Positions 1 through 7,392 of a stretch of 26,355 bases of DNA are shown here, piece by piece. The stretch covers positions 1,298-27,652 of the forward strand of contig DJWQ01000233.1 of assembly GCA_002441045.1 (NCBI GenBank), read 5' to 3'. Below the pieces are notes generated by a model that saw nothing but the letters and a program-made list of their open reading frames with translations, was not told where the DNA came from and ran no database searches. Numbering within the stretch: the first letter of the stretch is position 1; each line of letters opens with the position of its first letter. The stretch is from Firmicutes bacterium UBA6226 (GTDB lineage Bacteria; Bacillota_A; Clostridia; Peptostreptococcales; Acidaminobacteraceae). The position numbers and the translations under genes were made by a program.

Positions 1-641
1 TCTGTTGGGAAGATGTACGTTCCTCTTGCGATGTACTCTTTTAAGATATCGTTTTGGATTGTACCTCTTAATTTTTCTGATGATACACCTTGCTTTTCTG
101 CTACTGCGATGTACATTGCAAGTAAGACTGACGCTGGTGCATTGATCGTCATGGATGTACTTACTTTATCGAGTGGAATACCGTCAAATAGGATTTCCAT
201 ATCTGCCAATGAGTCGATGGCAACGCCTACTTTTCCTACTTCACCTTCTGAAAGTGGATGATCTGAGTCGTATCCGATTTGGGTTGGTAAGTCGAATGCT
301 ACTGATAATCCGCTTGATCCTTGCTCTACTAAGAACTTGTATCGCTTGTTTGACTCTTCTGCTGTTGCAAAGCCTGCGTACATTCTCATCGTCCAGAATT
401 GTCCTCTGTACATCGTTGGTTGTACACCACGTGTAAATGGATATTGTCCTGGTAAGCCAATATCGTTCATGTAATCGATATCTGCGATATCTACTGGTGT
501 GTAGTATCTGTTGACTGGCGCACCTGAGCCTGTTGTGAACTCTTTTTTACGCTCTGGTCTTTTTACTAAACTCTCTTCCACTTTAGCAGTTTGCTTATCA
601 ACTGCTTCTTTGATCACCATTACTTGTTTTTGATCAAACAT
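1..641 (-). CDS. mutB: Methylmalonyl-CoA mutase large subunit, N-terminal part (cut by window edge)
   Basis: The first 213 residues are present; the rest lies beyond base 1. The family interconverts succinyl-CoA and (R)-methylmalonyl-CoA with adenosylcobalamin in propionate metabolism. Visible family motifs are YPFTRG (67-72), PTMYRG (75-80), WTMRMYAGF (83-91), [17 protein letters not shown] (111-127) and [18 protein letters not shown] (193-210). This part is the substrate-binding barrel; the B12-binding domain would be C-terminal or on a separate subunit and cannot be seen. Arg206 lies where methylmalonyl-CoA mutases keep Arg and isobutyryl-CoA mutases carry Gln, which favours a dicarboxylic substrate. 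The ATG at 641 follows AAGGAGGGTTACA. The codons are strongly biased to TAC and ATC, suggesting high expression. The CoA-transferase gene ends about 40 bases upstream of it on the same strand. Exact substrate specificity is inferred. Confidence 0.93.
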   Translation of the reverse strand, partial: MFDQKQVMVIKEAVDKQTAKVEESLVKRPERKKEFTTGSGAPVNRYYTPVDIADIDYMNDIGLPGQYPFTRGVQPTMYRGQFWTMRMYAGFATAEESNKRYKFLVEQGSSGLSVAFDLPTQIGYDSDHPLSEGEVGKVGVAIDSLADMEILFDGIPLDKVSTSMTINAPASVLLAMYIAVAEKQGVSSEKLRGTIQNDILKEYIARGTYIFPT

Positions 642-681
642 TGTAACCCTCCTTGTTATTGGCCGCATAATTTTGTTTTCT

Positions 682-2187
682 CTATTTCATTGAACCTGTT
701 TTTAAAAATTTTGAATGCCATGAAAGTGCTTCGTCGATTAAATGGCTTTCATGTTTTGTAGGCAATGCTTCAGCTCTTTCAAGATAATCTAAAAGTCTAG
801 GTTTATAATCAGGGTGTGCACAATTTTCGATGATTGCTCTTGCACGTTCACGTGGTGATAATCCTCTTAAATCCGCAAGACCTTGCTCTGTAACCACAAC
901 TTGAACATCGTGTTCTGTATGATCGACGTGTGATACCATAGGTACGATAGAAGAAATGTCGCCATTTTTAGCAGTTGAAACCGTTGTAAATATTGAAATA
1001 TAAGCATTTCTTGTGAAGTCGCCAGAACCGCCAATACCGTTCATCATTCTAGAGCCCATAATATTAGTAGAGTTAACATGGCCATAAATATCAATTTCGA
1101 TTGCTGTATTCATAGACAAAACACCAAGTCTTCTTGCTACTTCAGGATTGTTGCTGATTTCCATAGGTCTTAAAACACAATATTTTGTGTAGTGATCTAT
1201 GTTATCGTAAAGTCTAACTTGTCCTTGCTCAGATGGTGTAAATGAGGTTCCAGAAGCAACGGTCACTTTACCTGCATCTATAAGGTCAAACATACAATCT
1301 TGAATTACTTCTGTATAGCAAGTTAGGTTTGTAAAGTTTGATTCTACTAAACCAGCCATAACTGCATTGGCTACAGAACCAACACCAGACTGAAGTGGGA
1401 GTAAATTTTCAGGTAATCTACCAGCTGCCACTTCAGATTCAAAGAATTTGATAATATGATTGGAGATTTTTTTAGAATCAGCATCGATTTCACCAAGAGG
1501 TCTGACTTTATCTGTAATATCCGTTTCAACGATTGCTACAATCTTGTCTAAATCACAAGGAATGAAAGTTGTTCCTACACGATCGCCACTTGCTGTGATC
1601 GGAATTGGTTTTCTAAATGGTGGTTTCTCTGTCATATAGATATCATGTACACCTTCTAATGCCAAAGGTTGCGAGTAGTTTATCTCAACGATTACTTTTT
1701 TTGCATTGTTAATGGCTTGTGGTGATACGCCTACTGATGTTGAAGGTACGATGCCACCATCAGGATTAATAGCGATCGCTTCAATAATTGCAACGTCAAC
1801 ATCACCGAAAAAGCCATAATCTACGTATTGTGGTACGTGGCTTAGATGCATATCTGCATATTTAACTGAACCTGCATTAATTGCGTTTCTCATACGACTA
1901 TCTGTTTGGTAAGGGAATCTTCTTTTTATGACACCCGCTTCAGTTAAAATACCATCTAGTTCTGGACCAACAGATGCACCTGTGATTAGAGTTATTTCAA
2001 CTTTTTCTCCATTTTTTGCACGATTTGCCAGTGCTAATGGAACTGCTTTTGGGTAACCAGATGGTGTAAATCCACTTGTAGCAACAACGTCACCATCATT
2101 AATAAACTTTGCAGCTTCCTCAGCAGTCATCACCTTTTGTTCTAACGCGCTACTTCTTAAACGTTTTTCTCTCTCACTCGTATTCAT
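682..2187 (-). CDS. Acetyl-CoA hydrolase/transferase family protein, likely propionyl/acetyl-CoA:succinate CoA-transferase
   Basis: A 501-residue cytoplasmic CoA-transferase of the AarC/ScpC/Cat1 type, which moves CoA between a carboxylate and an acyl-CoA through a glutamyl-CoA intermediate. Visible signatures are the oxyanion-loop segment [11 protein letters not shown] (266-276), the probable catalytic Glu293 in YTEVIQD, the glycine motif [13 protein letters not shown] (384-396) and [19 protein letters not shown] near the C terminus. The length fits the family's usual 500 or so. The ATG at 2187 follows TAGGAGGG. The mutase gene begins about 40 bases downstream, so the pair probably feeds succinyl-CoA to the mutase or releases propionate from propionyl-CoA, as in the E. 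coli scp pathway. A leader with its own promoter and terminator precedes the gene. Which acids it uses (acetate, propionate, succinate, butyrate) cannot be read from the sequence. Confidence 0.92.
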   Translation of the reverse strand: MNTSEREKRLRSSALEQKVMTAEEAAKFINDGDVVATSGFTPSGYPKAVPLALANRAKNGEKVEITLITGASVGPELDGILTEAGVIKRRFPYQTDSRMRNAINAGSVKYADMHLSHVPQYVDYGFFGDVDVAIIEAIAINPDGGIVPSTSVGVSPQAINNAKKVIVEINYSQPLALEGVHDIYMTEKPPFRKPIPITASGDRVGTTFIPCDLDKIVAIVETDITDKVRPLGEIDADSKKISNHIIKFFESEVAAGRLPENLLPLQSGVGSVANAVMAGLVESNFTNLTCYTEVIQDCMFDLIDAGKVTVASGTSFTPSEQGQVRLYDNIDHYTKYCVLRPMEISNNPEVARRLGVLSMNTAIEIDIYGHVNSTNIMGSRMMNGIGGSGDFTRNAYISIFTTVSTAKNGDISSIVPMVSHVDHTEHDVQVVVTEQGLADLRGLSPRERARAIIENCAHPDYKPRLLDYLERAEALPTKHESHLIDEALSWHSKFLKTGSMK

Positions 2188-2254
2188 AAAAACCCTCCTA
2201 TTCGAAGATACTTATTATTGTTAATACTCTCGGAATCAATTATTTATAAACAAC

Positions 2255-2299
2255 AAAAAAAGCCAAATAACCATCATCAAGATTGGCTAATTGGCTTTT
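2255..2299 (-). terminator. Intrinsic terminator/attenuator in the CoA-transferase leader
   Basis: On the minus strand AAAAGCCAA (2299-2291) pairs with TTGGCTTTT (2266-2258), followed by a T-tract to about 2255. The roughly 24-base loop can itself fold (TAGCCA with TGGTTA). It lies about 70 bases upstream of the CoA-transferase start and downstream of a good promoter (2367-2395). It could therefore end read-through from the upstream gene, or act as the expression platform of an attenuated leader. Confidence 0.75.
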
Positions 2300-2300
2300 G

Positions 2301-2362
2301 AATTACTAAGTCGTTGGAAATAAAGGCTGTTTATCTCCGTTAGTAAAATCGCTAGATACCCT
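2301..2362 (-). promoter_or_regulatory. Candidate structured 5' leader RNA of the CoA-transferase gene
   Basis: Transcription from the promoter just upstream would begin near 2362. The leader opens with GTTAG, GGGTATC and GCGATT, and CTAAC (2343-2339) can pair back to GTTAG. It continues with a perfect nine-pair hairpin (GGAGATAAA, loop CAGCC, TTTATTTCC; 2338-2316) and runs into the terminator at 2299. The block GGTATC-x2-G-[CT]-GATT-x4-TAAC is shared with the leader of the carrier gene (near 4435-4414). I do not recognise a known riboswitch class; this is a structural inference. Confidence 0.45.
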
Positions 2363-2366
2363 CTAA

Positions 2367-2395
2367 CTTATATTCAGTTTTATAAAAATCATCAA
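2367..2395 (-). promoter_or_regulatory. Promoter for CoA-transferase/mutase operon
   Basis: A minus-strand -35 TTGATG (2395-2390), a 17-base spacer and a -10 TATAAG (2372-2367). It falls between the DUF3870 gene's stop and the CoA-transferase leader. It is close to the sigma-A consensus. Predicted by eye only. Confidence 0.6.
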
Positions 2396-2431
2396 TGCGC
2401 TTCCTCAAATACATTTTAAAAGTGGATTTGA

Positions 2432-2767
2432 TTAATCTTCAATGATTTCATCTGCACCCTCAAGAATTTGACGGTACTTTTCATTACATGTTTTAATCGC
2501 TGATAGAATGGCTTTTCTGGCACTACCATAATAATGGTGCTTAAAGCCTTTTTCTATTTTATCTAAATCATTGAGTTTCGACCCAACGAGAAGATTCTTA
2601 ACAACGCTTTTCGCAAGTGCGGTAGCCAGTGTACAATCCGCATCGATAATTTCTGATGTTTTTATATCGACGACTACCCCCACTGCAATAACTGCATAAA
2701 GTTCTTTAGCTGTGATGCCTTGTGGTAATTTTGCATATCCTGTAAGGAATATATGATTTGATTCCAT
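2432..2767 (-). CDS. DUF3870 domain-containing protein
   Basis: A 111-residue soluble protein that matches the DUF3870 pattern from memory: FLTGYAKLPQGITAKELY (7-24), VIAVGVVVD (26-34), EIIDADCTLATALAK (39-53), LLVGSKLNDLD (59-69) and HHYYGSARKAIL (77-88). No enzymatic function is established for the family as far as I know. The only Cys residues are Cys45 in the DADCTLAT motif and one near the C terminus. There is no signal peptide or membrane helix. The ATG at 2767 follows GGAGGCTCT. It sits between the carrier gene upstream and the CoA-transferase gene downstream on the same strand, so a role in the same carboxylate/acyl-CoA metabolism is a reasonable guess. Two abutting hairpins lie in its upstream spacer. 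Confidence 0.8.
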   Translation of the reverse strand: MESNHIFLTGYAKLPQGITAKELYAVIAVGVVVDIKTSEIIDADCTLATALAKSVVKNLLVGSKLNDLDKIEKGFKHHYYGSARKAILSAIKTCNEKYRQILEGADEIIED

Positions 2768-2785
2768 AGAGCCTCCTAAATACTG

Positions 2786-2863
2786 TTAGCGACGAATTCT
2801 AACGTCGTTAAAGGTGTAAGTAACTCTGGCTGATTTTTTCAGACATAGTTACTATACACCTTT
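2786..2863 (-). other. Two abutting hairpins between the carrier and DUF3870 genes
   Basis: The larger stem pairs AAAGGTGTA (2810-2818) with TACACCTTT (2855-2863) and, past a one-base bulge at 2854, AGTAACT (2819-2825) with AGTTACT (2847-2853). The smaller pairs TTAGCGACG (2786-2794) with CGTCGTTAA (2803-2811) around an eight-base loop. Neither is followed by a clear T-tract on the minus strand. They may be an RNA processing or stability element, or a weak terminator for the carrier gene. They end about ten bases upstream of the DUF3870 ribosome site. Confidence 0.6.
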
Positions 2864-2891
2864 TAGTATTTTAATTCAATCCGTTATTTGA

Positions 2892-4262
2892 TTACATTGG
2901 TAAAGAGTGTAGAACAATTGTAAAGATTACCATACCGAGCAATGCAAACGGATAAGTTGCCCCGTAGCCAGCTGCAGGATCATCTGAACCAGCTGCTTCT
3001 ACTGCTGCGCCAAGACCTGGTGTAGAAGTCATACCACCACAGATAGCACCTGAAAGCATAACCCAGTTGATTTTGAAGATGTATTTACCGATGATATAGC
3101 CAACCATCATAGCCACAACGCCTACAACTAAAGAAACAAGACCTAAATAAGCACCTGGGCCCGCTAAAGCATCTACTACTGCAAAACCATATCTTAAGCC
3201 TACGATCGCTAAGAAGAAAACAAGTGAAATTTCTCTAATTACACCGAGAATTTTTCCGTTCATTCTAAAGTTAATAAATCCAATTTTTCCGATATAGCCA
3301 AGGATAAGTGATCCGATTAATGCACCACCAGTTGCACCTAAGCTAAATGTTCCTAAATGGACAAAATCTAGATTAATCTTGATCAGACCAATTGTGTATC
3401 CGAAGAAACAAGCGAATACAAATGCGATCATATCAAAAGAAACCTCAGGAATTTCTTTTCCAGTTCTACCAGCTTTCGCTTCTGACATTTCTCTTGCAAA
3501 AGCTTCCTTTTCTTTTTCCACATTAATTCTAAATATTTTTGGGAAAAAGTTCATTGCAATAATTACGATCAATACACCAAATGGATAACCAATTGCATGA
3601 CCAACCCCAATACCTGCCTCAGCATTTTTTATAAATTGTGTTTTTTGCTCATCTGTTAACGTTGTAACAGTTGCTGGATCTAAGTTTTTATCTAGTATTC
3701 TAATGAAATCTATTCTTTCATCTTCTGACATTGAGTCAAATTTCGCAACTTTTGCAGTCGCATCTTTTTTAGCAGTTTCAATTGCAGCCGCAAGTCCTGG
3801 TGAACTCGTTAATGCGCCTGTATAAACGCCTGAAACTTCATAAGGATTTGAATCATTTGAAATTATAGCCATACCATAGGTTGTAGCTGCGCCAACTAAA
3901 GTGATAACGAAGCCAAGGACTATAAATTTAACACCGTACTTCTTGAGAACGATATTAATATCTTTTGCAGCTAATAAACCAACTGCAACGACGAATAAGA
4001 CCAAAAATAAAGTAAAGAAACTACTACTAACTACGCCATTCTTAATCAAAGTTGATGCTGCTTTATAAGCTTTGTCATCTTCTCCGAATTTTTTAGCATA
4101 GTCCATCATGAACCATCCTAATGGTAAACCAGTAAAGAGTGCTCCCGATGTTCCAAAACTAAACTTGCCAAACTTTATTTTTCCAAATAAAAGTCCAGTA
4201 ACAACGGCAACAAACATCAAAATAAATGGATCCATTAGCCAACTACGAAAATCAAAACTCAT
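2892..4262 (-). CDS. AspT/YidE/YbjL-fold membrane carrier, putative
   Basis: A 456-residue multi-pass membrane protein with an internal duplication. GTSGALFTGL (37-46) recurs as GATGGALIGSL (309-319), TSSPGLAAAIE (152-162) as TSTPGLGAAVE (412-422), and a GYPFG segment (225-229) as TYPFALLG (436-443). This repeat structure marks the AspT/YidE/YbjL antiporter duplication family, whose characterised member exchanges aspartate and alanine. Unlike YidE-type members it has no RCK/TrkA_C domain between the halves, only a hydrophilic linker of about 37 residues (241-277). Residues 166-217 are an extra polar segment between the TSSPG and GYPFG motifs of the first half. The ATG at 4262 follows a GGGGG ribosome site. 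Its neighbours suggest a dicarboxylate or short-chain acid substrate, but this is inference. It has its own leader and terminator upstream. Confidence 0.82.
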   Translation of the reverse strand: MSFDFRSWLMDPFILMFVAVVTGLLFGKIKFGKFSFGTSGALFTGLPLGWFMMDYAKKFGEDDKAYKAASTLIKNGVVSSSFFTLFLVLFVVAVGLLAAKDINIVLKKYGVKFIVLGFVITLVGAATTYGMAIISNDSNPYEVSGVYTGALTSSPGLAAAIETAKKDATAKVAKFDSMSEDERIDFIRILDKNLDPATVTTLTDEQKTQFIKNAEAGIGVGHAIGYPFGVLIVIIAMNFFPKIFRINVEKEKEAFAREMSEAKAGRTGKEIPEVSFDMIAFVFACFFGYTIGLIKINLDFVHLGTFSLGATGGALIGSLILGYIGKIGFINFRMNGKILGVIREISLVFFLAIVGLRYGFAVVDALAGPGAYLGLVSLVVGVVAMMVGYIIGKYIFKINWVMLSGAICGGMTSTPGLGAAVEAAGSDDPAAGYGATYPFALLGMVIFTIVLHSLPM

Positions 4263-4327
4263 AACTACCCCCTATTTTTATTTGTCAACTTCCTTTAAAT
4301 TTGCCCCTAAGCCAAAGCCGCAGACAA

Positions 4328-4358
4328 TAAAAAAGGCATAGCAAATAAATGCTATGCC
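4328..4358 (-). terminator. Intrinsic terminator/attenuator in the carrier-gene leader
   Basis: A perfect nine-pair stem GGCATAGCA/TGCTATGCC (4358-4350 with 4343-4335 on the minus strand) with a six-base loop, followed by a run of T to 4328. It lies about 65 bases upstream of the carrier start and is preceded by other RNA structure. There is no gene end nearby that it could serve, so attenuation of the carrier gene is the natural reading. Confidence 0.85.
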
Positions 4359-4437
4359 GCACTCCCAATATGACTGAGTGATGGGGAATCACCCTATATT
4401 GTTCAGGCAAGTTTGTTAACGCAATCACAGGATACCA
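4359..4437 (-). promoter_or_regulatory. Candidate structured 5' leader RNA of the carrier gene
   Basis: On the minus strand the segment opens with GGTATCCTGTGATTGCGTTAAC (4435-4414, read in two parts: GGTATCC and TGTGATTGCGTTAAC). CAATAT (4402-4397) pairs with ATATTG (4372-4367) and encloses the hairpin GGTGAT-TCCCC-ATCAC. The terminator follows directly. CACTC and GAGTG (about 4380 and 4364) offer an alternative pairing. Together this resembles a cis-acting attenuation leader. The first block matches the CoA-transferase leader at 14 of 22 positions. It fits none of the cobalamin, TPP, SAM, purine, lysine, glycine, FMN or T-box signatures that I checked by eye. Confidence 0.5.
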
Positions 4438-4492
4438 TTTTTTTTTCTCTTTGTAAATTATTTTTAATATGTTTTTAGTGTTTTTTTGTTTT

Positions 4493-4547
4493 AAAAAAAG
4501 AACATCCCACAGATAAAGTTTTAATTGCTTTTTTTCCTGTGGGATGT
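4493..4547 (-). terminator. Terminator of the ABC exporter operon
   Basis: Eleven-pair stem: ACATCCCACAG (4547-4537 on the minus strand) and CTGTGGGATGT (4512-4502), separated by a 24-base A/T-rich loop and followed by a T-tract at 4499-4493. It lies about 35 bases past the permease stop. The 318-base gap 4263-4580 holds this terminator, the carrier leader and the attenuator. Between them is an A/T-rich stretch (4440-4490) that must contain the carrier promoter, but I could not assign convincing -35/-10 boxes. Confidence 0.85.
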
Positions 4548-4580
4548 GAATTAAATCAATTATTCATTTTTCTATAAAAG

Positions 4581-6188
4581 CTATTCTATGTCCATATTGC
4601 TAAATTTTGTGATTAATCTTCCAAAAACGAAACCATACGAAACTACAAAACCTATGGAAAAAATAACACTAAATATAGCAATCATGAAGTTTCCACCCAC
4701 ATCTGGCAATAGTCTGAAAAGTGCAAACCCAACGATGCCAAATCCCATTCTAGGTAGTAATGATAGCATAACGTTTAGGTTGTTCTTTACCGCAGCAGTT
4801 GGATTGGACCAGTTGAGATAAGGTCTTGTGATATTGATGATTAGGTCTAAAGTACTAAAGCAAAGTGTTGCGATTACGACACATATTATTGTTAAAATTA
4901 TATCAACAAATGTCACTGGCAATAGTATTCCAGCGATAATGCCAAGTATCAAACTAGATGAAAGACTGAGTATTATGGTCGTTAATATCCGAGTCTGTAA
5001 GTTTTCTTTAGCACTGATCGGCCAAACACGCGTCTCCCAGAAAGTCTTTCCTTCTCTCGTTATTGCTGTTGTCGATAAACTACCCATTAATATTGGTGCA
5101 CCTACAATCCCTGTATAGATATAGATCATAAAAGGCGCCAGCATTGGATCTTTAAAGGTATCCATATCCATGATACCCATAAAGGTATAGATGACAAATA
5201 ATAAGATTGGTACAAACATGTTCATAACTGTATTAAGCAAGAATGTAGGATTGTGGAATATAATCCCGATATGTCTTTTTATGAGCAAAATGCGTTTTGA
5301 GGTCGCTTTATAATTGTAGTCCTTAAGATTCCCTTTTTTAGTCGCCGAGGCTTGTTGATTGTATTTACTCATGGCACCTTTATAAAGTGACGTCGCAGCG
5401 AATTTTAATAAAACGACAAAGCCTAAGTTGAGGCCGATATAATATAATCCTTCTAACCATGATTTCATCACCATTTTCGTCATCCAAACACTTGGTGGGA
5501 ACTTACTGCCTACGATAGACATAACCCCATCCTTTGAAGCTAATAGCCTTTGCATGTTTTCTGGATCGAGTTGTAATCTTGTTACCAACACCTGTAATCC
5601 CAAAATAATGACAATAAAGATAAGATTCCCTACAAGAATCATCATATTTCTGTTTTTTCGTCCACCGATCATCGTCATAAACGGAATAATGATGAGGGTT
5701 GCAAATATCATTGGAAGGATTGGCGTTAAAAAGAGCGCAATTATACCGAGTAATAGCTCTATGGGTTTAAATCCACCAGCGATTCCATAAAATCCTACAC
5801 CGGTACCGAAAAGCAAAGCTGAGATGCCAAATAGATAGACATAAACCGTCGCTAGCTTCGAAAATACGATGGTATCTTCTTTTATTGGAAGTGTCGCCAG
5901 TAAACTTAAATCCTTCGAATAAAAGAAAAGAGAGATGATTAATGGAATTCCTGTAATAAATACGATTATACTTACAGCCACGTGAATATAAGTTAAAGTC
6001 AATTCAGGCATCCCTATCGCTGAGAAGCTGTCATAAAATGACTTTACGATCTGAAACACGGGGATATATAAGAATATGGGCAAAAGAATCAAAAGTCGTG
6101 AAAGCGCTTTGTTCATGTTAAGCTGTTGCGAGTACTTACTCATGAAGTCCTTCACTTGTAGCTTTGTGAGTGAAAGGAGTTTATTCAT
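4581..6188 (-). CDS. ABC-2 type transporter, membrane (permease) subunit
   Basis: A 535-residue integral membrane protein with about 12 hydrophobic segments in two halves, separated by a polar stretch of about 50 residues (roughly 265-310) rich in Lys/Gln. The start is a short amphipathic N terminus (MNKLLSLTKLQVKDFM). It has no ATPase motif and no secretion signal beyond its helices. The length fits the large single-chain permeases of ABC-2 exporters. The ATG at 6188 overlaps the ATPase stop by eight bases, so the two are coupled. Substrate is unknown: drugs, peptides or lipids are all possible. A terminator follows the gene. Confidence 0.85.
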   Translation of the reverse strand: MNKLLSLTKLQVKDFMSKYSQQLNMNKALSRLLILLPIFLYIPVFQIVKSFYDSFSAIGMPELTLTYIHVAVSIIVFITGIPLIISLFFYSKDLSLLATLPIKEDTIVFSKLATVYVYLFGISALLFGTGVGFYGIAGGFKPIELLLGIIALFLTPILPMIFATLIIIPFMTMIGGRKNRNMMILVGNLIFIVIILGLQVLVTRLQLDPENMQRLLASKDGVMSIVGSKFPPSVWMTKMVMKSWLEGLYYIGLNLGFVVLLKFAATSLYKGAMSKYNQQASATKKGNLKDYNYKATSKRILLIKRHIGIIFHNPTFLLNTVMNMFVPILLFVIYTFMGIMDMDTFKDPMLAPFMIYIYTGIVGAPILMGSLSTTAITREGKTFWETRVWPISAKENLQTRILTTIILSLSSSLILGIIAGILLPVTFVDIILTIICVVIATLCFSTLDLIINITRPYLNWSNPTAAVKNNLNVMLSLLPRMGFGIVGFALFRLLPDVGGNFMIAIFSVIFSIGFVVSYGFVFGRLITKFSNMDIE

Positions 6189-6900
6189 CTTTCGTCATCT
6201 CCAAGAATATGTCTTCCAGAGAAACACTTCTATCATGTTTAATTTCTTCTGGTGTTCCCATTGCTATCAATTTACCCTTGTGGATAATCGCAACTCGATC
6301 GCAAAGGTTTTCAACAACTTCAAGTACATGAGATGAAAATAAAACAGTACCACCATTCTCACAATGCTCTTTCATTAAATCCTTGAGCACTTTTGCAGAA
6401 TGTGGGTCTAGCCCTACGTGTGGTTCATCTAAAATAAACACATTGGGATTTGGTAAAAGTGCACCACAAATCATTAACTTTTGTCGCATACCGTGGGAGT
6501 ATGAGTTAACGGTTTGAGAAAGTGCATCGTCTATTTGAAAGATCGTCGTATATTTTTCTATTCGTTGGCGGCGCTCTTCTTTACTTACATCGTACATATC
6601 CGCTATAAAGTTTAAATATTCAATGCCTTTTATGGCATCATAGATCTCGGGATGGTCGGGTACAAACGTAAATTGATGTTTTGCACCAACCGCATCCTTC
6701 AGAATACTATGATCGTTGATTAACACATCACCTTCCGTAGGTGCGATGATTCCTGTAATCATCTTTAGAGTTGTGGTTTTACCTGCGCCATTTGGTCCAA
6801 TGAATCCAAATATTTCACCTTTTTTAATGTCTAAATCCAAAGCATCCACTGCTTTTTTACCATTTGAATAAACCTTGGTAACATGATTGACTTGTAACAT
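6181..6900 (-). CDS. ABC transporter ATP-binding protein (ABC-2/EcsA-like subfamily)
   Basis: A 239-residue cytoplasmic ATPase that powers the permease encoded just downstream. Walker A GPNGAGKT is at 35-42, the signature YSHGMRQK at 134-141, Walker B VFILDEP at 154-160 with catalytic Glu159, the D-loop GLDP at 163-166 and the switch His191 in SSHVLE. The Q-loop position reads FVPDHPEIY (79-87), with Asp82 where Gln is usual; I recall this in related ABC-2 ATPases, so it is probably a subfamily trait. The ATG at 6900 follows AAGGGGTGATCTT. It is the first gene of a two-gene operon. Confidence 0.95.
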   Translation of the reverse strand: MLQVNHVTKVYSNGKKAVDALDLDIKKGEIFGFIGPNGAGKTTTLKMITGIIAPTEGDVLINDHSILKDAVGAKHQFTFVPDHPEIYDAIKGIEYLNFIADMYDVSKEERRQRIEKYTTIFQIDDALSQTVNSYSHGMRQKLMICGALLPNPNVFILDEPHVGLDPHSAKVLKDLMKEHCENGGTVLFSSHVLEVVENLCDRVAIIHKGKLIAMGTPEEIKHDRSVSLEDIFLEMTKDE

Positions 6901-6987
6901 AAGATCACCCCTTAAATTTTCTAAGGTCAGTTTACCTATAAAGTATTAAGAAACTCTTAAAAAATAGTGGGATAACCATAAAATGAA

Positions 6988-7380
6988 TTACACCTCTGCT
7001 TTAAACGAAAGTGTTAAAAAGCTGAGCAAAATCAAAATACCTGAAGTAATAAAATAATATTTGATATAAGGGGAACCAGTCCCAGCAATATCCAAAACGC
7101 CCTTTAAGAATTGACCGACAACTAAGACTGCAACACCTGTATTATATAGATGTATAAAGCGGTTGACCGTATTTTTTGTAAATCGCCTTTGCAGGATAAG
7201 TCCCATCAGTCTATATCCAGCTACGCCTAATATCAAAACCGATACAACCATAGTAGACATGGCCAATGAGCTGACACCATGAGAAAAGATACTATAAATC
7301 CGATCGATGACAAATACTAAAATAGCCACAATCAAATACCCGATCACCTGTTTTTTTGTTTTTATTTCAAAATAGGTCAT
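6988..7380 (-). CDS. Small four-helix integral membrane protein, function unknown
   Basis: A 130-residue protein with four predicted membrane helices (about 12-30, 38-62, 77-98 and 107-126) and a basic cytoplasmic-type loop QRRFTKNTVNRF between helices 2 and 3. I recognise no family motif. The ATG at 7380 follows GGAGGTTAAC. It is the last gene of a three-gene unit, 12 bases after the NAGPA-type glycosidase gene, so it probably assists an envelope glycan or lipid modification. There is no clear terminator after it before the ABC operon. Confidence 0.75.
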   Translation of the reverse strand: MTYFEIKTKKQVIGYLIVAILVFVIDRIYSIFSHGVSSLAMSTMVVSVLILGVAGYRLMGLILQRRFTKNTVNRFIHLYNTGVAVLVVGQFLKGVLDIAGTGSPYIKYYFITSGILILLSFLTLSFKAEV

Positions 7381-7392
7381 GTTAACCTCCTA

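Noticed and set aside
13..436. Open frames on the plus strand opposite the mutase gene
   Set aside because: They mirror the mutase reading frame, have no ribosome site and show no protein family pattern; the minus-strand product has clear motifs throughout.
2301..2431. T-box or cobalamin riboswitch in the CoA-transferase leader
   Set aside because: Neither the T-box AGGGTGG-type sequence nor the conserved B12-box could be found; only generic hairpins and the shared GGTATC block.
4381..4400. Fluoride-type riboswitch at GGGTGATTCCCC in the carrier leader
   Set aside because: It superficially resembles the GGxGATGG-type pattern, but the downstream pseudoknot and conserved loop are not present.
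6901..6987. Terminator after the four-helix membrane protein gene (TTAAGA-GTTT-CTTAA)
   Set aside because: The stem is short and A/T-only and lacks a following T-tract in the required direction, so it was not scored.
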